Shown: piece after piece, positions 1 to 12,400 of the stretch | Numbering within the stretch: position 1 is the stretch's first letter | Layout of the letters: each line of letters opens with the position of its first letter | From: Rhynchonema sp. JSB1_4 | Lineage: Eukaryota > Nematoda > Chromadorea > Monhysterida > Xyalidae | Length of the DNA: 64,000 nucleotides | Reading direction: 5' to 3' | NCBI GenBank assembly: GCA_030248065.1 | Contig: JASAMV010005069.1 | Coordinates: 62,001 to 126,000 of the forward strand | Notes under the pieces: generated by a model | Seen by the model: the letters and a program-made list of their open reading frames with translations, nothing else | Database searches by the model: none | Told to the model about the DNA's origin: nothing | Position numbers and translations under genes: made by a program

Positions 1-499
1 TGGTGCTTCTGGCAATCAAAAGGTCATTTCTTATGGGGCCGTTGCGCTTGTTCCCAAAGGGAAAAATTTCCCACACTCCCTCCCGGCCGATTCCCCATGC
101 CCAGTAGCAGGGGGCAGTGGTGTAGTGTTGCTGGGGGGTCACTCCCTTGGTAGGTACCGTAGGTGGGTAGGTCGACGCTTCATTCTGGTACAGCAGGTAG
201 GTCGCCGCCCCCATTGTGGTACAGCAGGTTGCGATTTTTGGCTCAAAATGGTATAAAATCGGTATTTTTCACTCCAATCTCAAAACGCAAATTCGCTCGA
301 GCGTTTCGAGTACATTCTCATCAGTATTTAGACAAAAAAAATTTGTTCCCCCCTAGCTTGCCGGTACAGTAGGTAGGTTGCCTTCACATTCTTGGTGGTA
401 CAGTACTGCTACTGCCTCTAAAAAACCAAGACGTTGTCATTTAGGTACGAGTTTGTCGCGGAAAACAGGCGCCGAGCGAAGCCGCCGAAGTGAGCAGCA
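1..499. other. Upstream region of SF3B3, short degenerate repeats
   Basis: No gene is recognised here. A short G-rich unit, GGTACAGCAGGTAGGTCGCC and variants of it, recurs near 188, 221 and 362. A variant ends near 420 in GCTACTGCC, and a loosely matching GGCAGTGGTG lies near 114, so this could be a decayed transposon with weak terminal inverted repeats. The SF3B3 promoter and 5' UTR must lie in or before this stretch, but I see no TATA box or other signal I would defend. Confidence 0.4.
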
Positions 500-3400
500 A
501 TGCATTTGTACAATTTGACGTTGCAACGAGCTACGGCGATTCACCAAGCGGTGCATGGCAGTTTTGCGGGCACGCGACAGCAGGAGATCTGTGTGGGTCG
601 CGGTGATGTGATCGAATTGCTGAAACCCGATCCGAACACCGGTCGAGTGCACACACTGGTCACGCAGCAGATCTTTGGCGTCATTCGCTCTCTCGCCGCT
701 TTTCGACTCACTGGCGGCACGAAAGGTTTCTTTTTCGAATTTTCATCTGCAGCATAGCTGCTAGGCTGCACTGTGAAATAAATGCATATCACCACAGAGA
801 CTTTCTAAGCCACAAAAGTTGCAGCCGGGCCGCGTTTGGCTGGTTTGACTTGGTCTTTGTCGCCGAATTCGTAAATGTCATCCCGGCCCGATTGCGAGCT
901 GTTGAGTTTGTAGCATGGTAGTGAACAACGGCAGACATTCACGGGAGCCAAAATAATATATGTACCAATTATTTTGACCTTGGAAAAAAATACTGGGGTT
1001 GCCAGATTTTTTTCGGCAAAAAAACGGGGGTTGCCGGTTTTTTCTGAAGGCATCGAAAATGACACTGATGGCACTGTTTCATTAGTTTTTGTTCTTAACT
1101 AAATTATACTGGGGCCCAAGAGCGTTTCCGCGCAGTTGCACGCAAAAATTTGCTGTTTTTGCGCAATGGATTTCAAGCCGTGAGAAAGTGCATCTGTTTG
1201 ACACGCGAAGCGCGCAATTTTCCCACCTATGAAATGCATTTGACCAAAGAGCTGCCATTTGGGGTTCCTATCCCACCGAAGATCTTCCAGTTCCAAGGCA
1301 GCTAAATTGACCAAAGGGCCTCTCACGTTGACCATGGCCATGGGTCAATCAGGCACCCATGTCGGCAGACAAAGATAGCAATTCGTTCAGAGACGGCACT
1401 GCGTTGGTGGCAAGATCTGTCGGTCAAAAATTAAGGGCAAGACATCATAGGGAATAAGAAGGGCGTTAAGATTTTAACTGGTGCGCACATTCACATTTTG
1501 TAAAAAAAAGTTGGCAACTGACCATAAAATTTTGACTAAAAATGAATTTTTCTATCTAATAAATCGATGAGCCACAGTTTTGGCACATCTGTACCAGCCC
1601 CACACCGCACCGGGGTATGGTGGTTTGATGTCGTGGTGTGGTCCCTGGGTGAGTCATCTGTGAGTGTGGGCCATTGTCATCGAGGTGCACCGTACAACGT
1701 TCAGGGTACGAAGGGCGGATCCAGGGGACGCAGGGTCCATGACCCCCTTTGGTCAGATTGGCCCAGTGTAGTGGCAGGCCAATGGTTGCAAGGTACCCTT
1801 GGGGGGATGGTTGCAAGATGTCACCCATTGGCCAAAAAATTAATACGTTTTTCCATTTTGGCCGAAAATTTGCCTGAAATAGCTATGTATTATATGGAGG
1901 CTTGCGCCCGGAGCGTGCGTGCTTGATGACCGGAGCAAGAAAGCTAGCTAGCCAGTTTGAGTTTGGGGGTATGATGGGTTTGGGAGCAAGAAAGCTACCT
2001 AGCAGTTGGGGATATTACCCCCATACCCCCCAAACTACATTACTGCACGGAGGGGAACTAGTGTACTGGCGCACATACCTTGGTCTGGGAAATTAGTGTA
2101 CCTTAGAGGGGACCCCCCTCCAAGGAACTACACTACCTGTGCCCGTATATGTCGTAAGTATTTATTATTTCCTACTTATTTGGTCTCACGACGAACCATG
2201 GTGGTACGAATTATGGGCCTCAAACTTGGCGAAGAGTTAAAAATGCGTAAGAATGCGTTTTGCAATGGGATTTTCCGAAAATTTTGGGGGGTTGCCCGGT
2301 TTTGAAAAAAATAGGTACATATATTACATATATTAGGTACATATATTCAAATAATATATGTAACTCCCAAAATAATATATGTAACAAATTACATATATTA
2401 CATATATTTGTGAATGTCTGAACAACGGGATCCCAAATATTTGCAGACTACATCGTCGTTGGCTCTGATTCGGGCAAGATCACCATTCTTGAATACAATG
2501 CGCAAAAGAACACGTTGGAGAAAGTGCATCAGGAAACATTTGGGAAGACGGGATGTCGCCGAATTGTGCCCGGACAGTACTTGGCCACCGACCCCAAAGG
2601 ACGTGCGCTATTAGTCGGTATGATTAGGGCTTATTGACGTAGTTGGCCCCGGCGTCATCCAGGGGCCACATCTGTGTCAAGTCAACCATCATGATAGATT
2701 TGACACAGACGCTGCCCTGATCATCACATAATACAAACACCAACAAAACATAAGTCGCTAAAATACGCATTTCTCTCGCAGCTCGCACTGTGCTGCTTTA
2801 CAATTCGTTGCATTCTTGGAGTTAAGATGTTCCGTTTGTGTTTTTGCGGAGTCAGTGTTGCAGAAAATCCGAACACGGATTTTTCGATAGTCTATTGCGC
2901 ATGAAGCAAGCAAATTTCACTGCTTTCGAAACAGCTTGTCTGCAAAAAAATTCTTGTACAAATTTCTGCACTCTTGATGATTTGCTTCGAAAGATGTCCC
3001 TGTCCTTCATCCCGTGACAGCGACACTATGCTGTCGCGTCACCTCACCACCACCAATGCTGTTGTGTTGTATAGGGCTCAGTCATTTTCGGGCGCTCGGC
3101 ATGAGCCCAGGGAGTTCCCCAATGTCCACAAGCACAAAGAAATTGTGGTCACAGTTTACAGACAAATTTCCCAGTTCAGGTTCGGTCGAGAAACAGAAAC
3201 TGGTGTACATCATGAATCGCGATTCATCGGCGCATCTGACCATCAGCTCGCCACTCGAGGCGCACAAAAGTCAAACGATTTGTTTTGCAATCGCTGGAAT
3301 CGATGTGGGATTCGAAAATCCGATGTTCGCTTGCTTGGAATTGGACTACGAGGTTTGTATGAGGTTTTGCTTTTGTGCCACACGTCGCAAGACCACCCTC

Positions 3401-6400
3401 TTTACACAATGTTCTCCACGCACTACCTTTGCGACAAATACATCTGAATGTTTGGTGCGCTAAGATTGACACCATATCAATGCCAGAAAACTGTTATTCA
3501 GCTTGTGCTGTCATATTTGATGCACTGTACCTGAAATCGATCTTCCTGCGGTTTTATCCTCAATTTGTTTGTAACTTCTATTAATTATTTCGTCACTCCG
3601 TGAAGTGAATGCTCTACACGAAGAGTAAAAGTTTGTTTTTCACGATCAGATCGCTACATAAGACGTAGAACATGCTCACTTTCACAAAAATTGTCTGCAT
3701 TTGAAATTTGGCAGGAATCGGACAACGACCCAACCGGTGAAGTGGCGAGCACCACCAGACAGACATTGACGTTTTACGAATTAGACTTGGGATTGAATCA
3801 TGTGGTCAGGAAATACGCAGAACCACTCGATGAACGGGGCAATCATTTGATTCCTGGTTGGTTTCGATCTGTTTTATTGCATTCGTGGAAACCTTGTTCA
3901 GAAATGATGCGCTGGTGTAATTATCGTTGCACAATTATGCTGTTTTGTCCGGGTATGCTTTACAAATGTTCTGTTACCGACCAATTTTTTCCATTATAGT
4001 CCCGGGCGGCAGCGAGGGTCCATCTGGTGTGCTGGTGTGTTGCGAGAATTATATTGTGTACAAGAACCTGGGCGATCAACCGGCAATCAGATGCCCAATT
4101 CCAAGGAGACGGGTGCGTTTATATTCGTTTTAGTTGATTTGGTGTTTAAAAATGCCCCAGAGTTCGCAAAAATGTCGACGTACCGATCATTACTATTTAG
4201 AACGACCTGGATGACCCCGAACATGGTATCATCATTACGTGCAGTGCAACGCATAAAACAAAAGTGAGCTTTTCCCTTTTTTCTCCTGCTGGAGGGAAAT
4301 GAATAGTAATGTATGTTTGTCTGTCCTTTCAGTCAATGTTCTTCTTTCTCTTGCAAACTGAACAAGGCGATATTTTCAAACTGACACTGGAGAGCGATGA
4401 AGATATTGTGCGTTTGATTTCTCTCTTTTTATTTTTCTACATATTTTGGTGACAAATGTAGGCTTTTCGCAGGTGACCGAGATCAAAATCAAATACTTCG
4501 ACAGTGTGCCGGCAGCGAACTCAATGTGCATTCTCAAAACCGGCTTTCTGTTCGTCGCATCCGAGTTTTCGAATCAGTAAGCGAACTTAAATTGTCATAT
4601 TTCTCTTGCGTTGGCGATGACAATCAATTTTGTTTACATTTTCAACGCAAACGGGAACAATATTCTATTTTTTTCAACTTTTATGTCAACCTCAATTTTC
4701 TCTTGCACTGCTTTCCAGCTACTTGTACCAAATAGCGCGGCTGGGTGACGACGACGATGAGCCCGAGTTCTCGTCGCGAATGCAGCTCGAGGAGGGTGAA
4801 ACATTCTTTTTCGCACCGCGACCGCTACAGAATCTGGTGCAAGTGGATGAACTCGAAAGTCTAGCACCCATCATGTCCGCCCATGTGAGTGTGGGGGCGT
4901 GTTGCGATCCACCCCTTTTATTCGTCATTGTTCCTCACTAGGGTTAGAGGTCGGGGGTATCCGACACCCGACAGCCGACACCCGACATCTGAAAATACCC
5001 GACACCCGACATTTGAGAAAAAAAGCCGACACCCGACAGTTCTAAAAAAACCCGACACCCGACATCTAGTTTTTGGAAAAAACCCGACACTTGTTCTTTT
5101 TGAAAAAAACCGGCAACTTTTTGCTCCTTCGCACTATTAGTGCAATTTTTTTGGATCAAGTGACTGAATTCAAGTATTTTCACACAAAATAAACACCAAA
5201 ATGACACATTCTGCGTCTTCGGAAACATTTGGTTCGAAGAAAATTTTCTCTCAAAATTCTTTTCTCGGCAAAACGGATGTTTTGAACCGTAAGTGTCGGG
5301 TGTCGGGTCCCAAAAAACCCGACACCCGACACCTGGAGGCACCCGACACCCGACACCTACACTTTTTTGGCACCCGACACCCGACATCTCTCTAACGCTA
5401 TTCCTCACCTGCGATGGTTTTGGGAAATCAAAATTTTTTCATAGATATTTATACCTGAATGTCGGGAAAACAACCAAGCTTGCACGGCGAAATGTTTTGC
5501 GCACTGTGTGTAAGTATGCGATGAAAATGATATCACGATACATTTGGTGGTGAACAAAACGAACATCAGGCCCAAAAATAATCCCGAAACACAGAAGTCG
5601 GCCTGCGCCTAAAAGCCAATTGATGTTGAGAAAGGCTGTGTGCTTGGCCTGGCTTAATGAGCAACCAGCAAAGACAAACCGGTTCGTTTGCTGATTGGTT
5701 GTATTCAATTGCAGATGGCCGATCTGGCCAATGAGGACGCGCCGCAGTTCTACGCAACCTGTGGACGTGGACCGCGCTCGTCAATGCGTGTGCTCAGACA
5801 CGGACTTGAGGTTCGCTTCGCCTCCGTTGCTGTTGTTGTATTTTCTGGAAAAATAATCGTAGGCCTATTTAAAACCAATCAAAAAGAAATTATTTCTAAC
5901 ATAGGTGTCGGAAATGGCCGTCTCCGAACTGCCCGGTAGTCCGAACGCCGTCTGGACGGTGAAACGAAATATTGATGGTTTGTCTTTTGGTTTATTTGAA
6001 TGCCAACTGAGAGAACATAGCCTGTGCTTTTTATAGGAGCATTACCGGAACCTTTTCCAGCTCATTATGACATTCACCTGGGCTTCAATCTATGCTAAAA
6101 TAATTGGGGCTCGACATAAAGAGGGTGGAAAGTGACCATAGAAATGGCCAACTGTAGACAGTAGAAGCACAAGCAATGTTAAAAACGTGAAATAAATTGC
6201 AACGTTTGTGCAGATGACTACGACGCGTACATAGTGGTGTCGTTCGTGAACGCAACGTTGGTGTTGTCGATCGGGGAGACGGTGGAGGAAGTGACCGACT
6301 CGGGATTCCTGGGCACAACGCCGACGCTGTCCTGCTCGTTGTTGGGTGACGACGCGCTGTTGCAGGTATGCATGCTTGCTAGTTTGTAGTGCCCTGTTGG

Positions 6401-9400
6401 TTTGTAAAGGTTTCGGGCGTGTTAAAAAGTCGTGTAACTAAAACATACAGTTACTGATTGGTCCGACCGCGGTTTTGAAAGGGTCGCATTGATCAATGTT
6501 CTTCTCATGAAAATGTCGCACAAGAAAGAAGTATGCGTCAATATTTGGAGCATGCCAAGGCAAAAGTGTGGATTTATTTAATATTCGTTTCATTTGATTC
6601 ATTCAATATTCGCCAAGAGTGTGATCATCTATAAACTGTAGCCTGGATGGGGACGGAACGGTCGCTTGCATTCGTACACCGTCAAGGAAAATGGATTTGA
6701 CCATTCAAAAAAATAACCGAGTGAAACAACTAAAATCTGAGTGAAAGTGCCTGCTATAGGTGTACCCTGACGGTATCCGTCACATCCGAGCCGATCGTCG
6801 TGTGAACGAATGGAAAGCGCCTGGCAAACGCACCATATTGCGATGTGCCGTCAATCAACGACAAGTTGTGATCGCGCTGACTGGCGGCGAATTGGTGTAC
6901 TTCGAATTGGATCAGGTTCGCGCGTTTGTTGCTTGCTTGTCGAAAAAAATTCTGTTCTGGTTTGGTTTGGTTTATTGCTCTCAGTGACGCATAAAATCAT
7001 GCACGTAAATTAGTGATAGAAGCAAAGTTACAAGACCGGGTGGGACAATTACGGAAATGAAAATAGTTACAACACTGGTTATAACAAAACCACAGCAAAA
7101 AAAGCTACAAAAAGCGCCAAGGAGAGAGAAAGATCACGGACATCAGGACAGATCACAGGACATGTTAACAGAACTGAAAATTATGCATTAATCCTCGTCC
7201 TCGTCAAACGACAAATGTCGGGCTCAGAGGGCGCATATTGGGATCAGTCCATATTGTCAACAGTCCAGAACATATGGTGGGTTGGTGATTGTCCGTCACT
7301 TCCGTGTACCACCATTTAGCGACGTGGCTGGCGTCCCCAGGCTGACGTGAATGCGTATCGAACGAGACATCGCCATATACATCCCGTTGACCGCATCCGG
7401 ACGCGGTGGCGATAGAGCCCTTCTGTTCTGGTCGGTATCAATTTGATGACTGATTTCTACGTGATCCATCTGGATTTGGCGATGATAATGTAAAGTCCAT
7501 TGATTAGTTCGTATCTAATGTTTGTTTGAATGATCACCAATTCGATTACTAACATCAATCATGTGTGAGTCCTATGTTTTTTGATACAATGCCAGTGCTT
7601 GGTTCCATTGTACTTACTGCATTCACAGTCAGATGGTGCATCATTTGCGTGGTCGTGATTAAATCATCAGCCAGTTTCGGTTTGGACAATTTTGTGCTAA
7701 AGCAGTCCACTTAAAATGTCAGACTGGTCAACTGAACGAATACACCGAACGAAAGGACATGTCATCCGACGTGCTGTGCATGTGCTTAGCTGAGGCGAGT
7801 CATGGCGAGCAGCGGTCGAGGTTTTTGGCTGTTGGTTGGTTGACCGAAACATATATTTTGGATATTTTTCGTGTTTCTCGCTGTTACTTGTGCATAAATA
7901 AATATAGTTTTTGGTGTAAGCTGCCTGGTTTCAGGACGAACATTGCACGAGCTAGAAATTTTGGGGCAAGGCAGACATCTAAGATTTAAATGGCCACTCT
8001 GTACTCTGCATCCTGTTTAGAGATCGGGAGGGGTACCGGGCACCTACATTTTTGGGTGGCGGCACCAGACATTACCCGACCCCTAATCCTGTTCATAATT
8101 TTCGTGCAAGAGGCCATGCAAAAATGTTTTGCAAGCAACAGACAAGAACCAAACGTAAACGTGTTAAAGGGCTCGGGACGCAACTGAAGGAAGGGCGGCA
8201 GAGCACAGTGTTATACCTCATTGGAAAGCACTGTGGCAGCATATGTCACGCACAAATGTTAAGCTCCTTAGCGATTCGCTATCTCTTGGTAGAGCGACTT
8301 TTCGTTCCAGAAAAAAGTGAATTTTTTCACAACTTGAAGCGACCGGTGCAGAAACCCCAAAGGAGTTGAAAGCCAAGCAACACGTGGATGCGACTACTAC
8401 AGCTTCTGAATAACTCATCATGAGAACTTCAGTCGCTCAAAGCATTGCTTCACTCGGTGAGGGAGCGAAACGTTCCAAAAATCGGCCACATTTTTCGAAA
8501 ACACAAGTTTGTCTCTAAATTTTGAGGCCGCGCTTTGTGTTGCAGAAATGAAAATGCAAAGGGAAAATTGAGCGCTTTCGAAAGTACCAGAAAATAAGGT
8601 TTTTAAATTTGGAAACACTTAGGTAGCGGCGTGACAGTCCGAAAAAGACTTAAAAATTGCGCCTAAACTGCATAGTTGCATTCATTGACGGAAATGTGAT
8701 GTAGCTAAGCCACGTATTGCATTGCTTTGGAAACGAGAAAGTCAGATAAACGCACAGTCCAACAATCTAGACGAGTTTCAAGACTTCAAACTCCATGGTC
8801 CTGCTGCTGCAGCCATGCCAACCTGACTAGGATATTTGCCTATAAGTCGTTACTCTTGAGGACTATTGCACATTTGACAGCATCAAACGATGTAGCTTCG
8901 AAGTAGCTATCGAACGATATATGACATGCCCATACTATCTTTTACTATGGACAAGAAACGGTCAAAATTCAGAAGTCGCACACGGTGACGTGACGGTTCA
9001 TTCCAGAATCGTCAAAAAAATCGTCAATTTTTTAGCCTCTGCCCTTAAGCGTAAGCATTTATTGGGGCTTGTTATATATCGTTCGAAAGCTACTCCCGAG
9101 ATACAATGTTTGGTGCTATCAGATTTACAATAGCTGTTAACAAGAAGTTTTTATAGCTGAATATCATATTCAAGTTTGTATGGCTGCCCCGAAAGATCTG
9201 TAGACCTTGGGGTCTTCGGACCTTGATAGGTTGTTAAACCAGACGTTTCTCTCAATTTTTTGTTTCGAATCCGATACAATCTGTGGCTTTTATATGTCGC
9301 AATTCTGGTGATGAATGTAACCGCCTAGTTTAGCGGCAATTTAATGGATTTTTAGGCCTGTCACGGAGCTAGCCATGGGTTAAAAAATTTAAAAACCTTA

Positions 9401-12400
9401 TTTTTGGTACTTTCGGCCATGCTCTATTTCCCCATTGTAATCTTATTTCCGCAGCGCTGAGCGTGACTTCAAAATTTAGAGACAAACTTGTCTTATCGAA
9501 ACATAAGGCCGATTTTTGGAACGTTTCGCATCCTCACCGTGTGAAGCAATGGTTTGAGCGACTGAAGTTGTCATGATAAGTTATCCAGAATCTGTTGTAA
9601 TCTTATCCACGTGTTAATTGACTTTCAACTCATTTGGGGTTTCTGCACCGATCGTTCCAATTTGTGCAAAATTTCACTTTTTTCTGGAACGAAAAGTCCC
9701 TCTACCAAGAGATAGCGAATCTCCAAGGAGCTTAAAATTTGTGCGTGACATAGGCTGTCGGAATGCTTTCCAACGGTATGTAACAATACGTCCTGCTTCC
9801 CTTCCTTCGGTTATGTCCCGAGCCCTTTAATTAATTTTTTCGTCGTTTCTTTCTTCACAAAATAAATTATAGTCCATCCATCAGCTCATGTCACTTTGTG
9901 ATGCTGCTGGCCGACTTGTTCCCTTCCTCCACGTTCTAATGAAAGAGAAATTGAGTTTCCGAAAAAAATTATTTTTGCTCTAAAATTATGATTTTTATGA
10001 AATCGACGTGTTTTGTCCGTTTTAATTTAATTTTATTTTAATTTTGATCCAATTCAATCTTTTTCGACCCATTTCATCATTTTTTCAGTTTTTTTGCAAA
10101 ATCGGTCACATTCAATTTCTCTTTAATTAGAACGTGGAGGAAGGGAACAAACCAGCCAGCAGCAACACAAAGTGAGCTGGTGGACGGACTATACATGGAA
10201 CAACAGCTTTCTGCAAAATCCGACGTCATCAGCCGCACGGCATAGCAACTCCCGATAGTAATAGTTTTCCAACCTTATTTGTGATGTTCAATTCGCCAAG
10301 TCTTCGCTCTGCCTGATACAACGATGGCAGACTTATCGATCTTTTGAAGGTTTGGTGTCTACCAGAAGACGGTAGACTGTGAAATCAAATGATCGCCATC
10401 CCAGTCGTTGCCGTGATTGCAGGCCTGTCCGACCGCACCGTTCGCATCATCTCGCTGGACCCGTCCGATTGTCTGGCCCCGTTGTCGATGCAAGCCCTGC
10501 CCGACACACCCATGTCGTTGGTGATCGTCGAAATGGGCAGTGATGAACTGGCGGGCGCACATCACACCATGTTCTTGAATATTGGATTGGAGGTGGGCTG
10601 CGGATGAAACGGCGCTATTTTGGACATTACTGGGCAAAAAGTGCTGTCATGGCCCCTCTGTTTTGTTCGTGACGCACCAAAACAACCGTGGTGGATCGTT
10701 CCTTCTCTTGCAAAGAGTTTTTTTTTGGAAAATGGCATTTCGAGATTTTGTGCAAACCAGCCTAGAGCACATGAGCAAGGCGAGAAACACGTGGTCACTA
10801 TCTACATAAACGTCGCATAAGTGTCTTCGTCAAGATGGATAGCGAACGGCAGAATATCAATATCCGTTCGGGAATAGCTTGCTAGCCATGTGGAGTCACG
10901 GAATTAAAGCATGAAATGACTAGTGTTGCAGAACGGTGTGCTGCTGCGCACAGTGCTCGACTCGGTGACGGGCGATCTGAGCGACACGCGGACGCGGTAT
11001 CTCGGCACAAAACCCGTCAAACTCTTCAAAGTCAACATGCAGGGCAGAAATTCGGTTGGGTTGATGTAAAGTTATTGAACTTTGTTGAAAACAAATTTGA
11101 ACCGGTTAAGTTGCCATTGGTTGATTTTAAAAATGGTGGAACAACCTCCTCACATGAGAGTTTGTAAAAGGGTACAAATGGTTTTTAAAATTGGACGTTT
11201 CTAACTGATTTGTAAATATTAACGCCGCCGCAGGTTTTGGCAATGTCCAGTCGCAGTTGGCTGCTGTATTTCCATCAGAACCGTTTCCATCTAACGCCAC
11301 TCAGCTATGACCCGTTGGAGTATGCCGCTGGCTTTGCTTCCGAACAATGTCCAGAGGGTGTCGTCGCTATTGCTACCAATACTCTCAGGTTGGGTGACTT
11401 TATGGGCTTTGGGAGGTAATGTGTTTTTCGTTTTGGAATGTCGTATGAAATTAAAGGAGGGTCGGTAGACTAAGGCTGATTGACAGACCGCCGTTTTTTT
11501 GTATGACACTGCACGTACGGATATGTATGCAGGTGTGTCTGTAGGTGGTTGGGAACGACATTTTCGATCATTAATACGCTGGCCTATCCTCTTTTTTTGT
11601 GACATGATCTGGACTCGCCATAAACCATAGACTACTTAGGGTTCCACGTTACTTTCTAGGATATTATTTGCAGTTAAACATGGCACGGCCACAAATAAGA
11701 TGGATTGTGCCGAGTAGTCAACCAGCCGTGCGTGATTATTATTTGCCCGTATAACTTTGTCCTTCTGCAGAATTCTGGCTCTGGAGAAATTGGGCACGAT
11801 TTTCAATCAACTTTCGCACGAACTGAAAATGACCCCTCGGCGGATGGTGGTGCATCAAGAAAGTGGGCATATGATTGTGCTGGAGACCGACCATAATGCG
11901 TTCACCAATGACACGAAACAACAGCGGAAACAACAGATGGCTGAGGTGGGAGATAGTTCGGTTTTGTTTGACTGATTCCTTTTGTGATGGCTGAATTGTG
12001 GCATGTTATCAAAACTGGTTCGGATTGGATCTGCGTCTTGTCACGTTTATAACATGCCTGCGTTTGTTTGTTGTCTTACGTAGGTGATAACTTGCACTTG
12101 AATAACCACTCGGGATCGAACCGACCGATAAGCTTGAGCATAATAGAGCCCAAAGTCCATAGATCATAACGTCTGGTTGCTGTGCCCCAACACAGGAAAT
12201 GGTCGAACTGGCGGGCGAGGAGGAACAAGAGCTGGCAGCCGAGATGGCGGCGCAGTTTCTGCAAGAGGACCTGCCCGAATCGCAGTTCGGTTCACCGCGT
12301 GCCGGTGCTGCAATGTGGGCATCAGCCATCAGACTCATCAATCCGGTCAATGGCACCACGTTACAGTTGTACAGTCTGCCGCAGAATGAGGCTGCGTTCA

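Noticed and set aside
163..372. Short plus-strand frame before SF3B3
   Set aside because: It overlaps GGTACAGCAGG-type repeats, with no conserved sequence.
4944..5408. 154-codon minus-strand frame rich in Gly-Val-Cys repeats
   Set aside because: It is a translation of the CCCGACA heptamer array inside a hAT-type MITE. The repeat explains the open frame.
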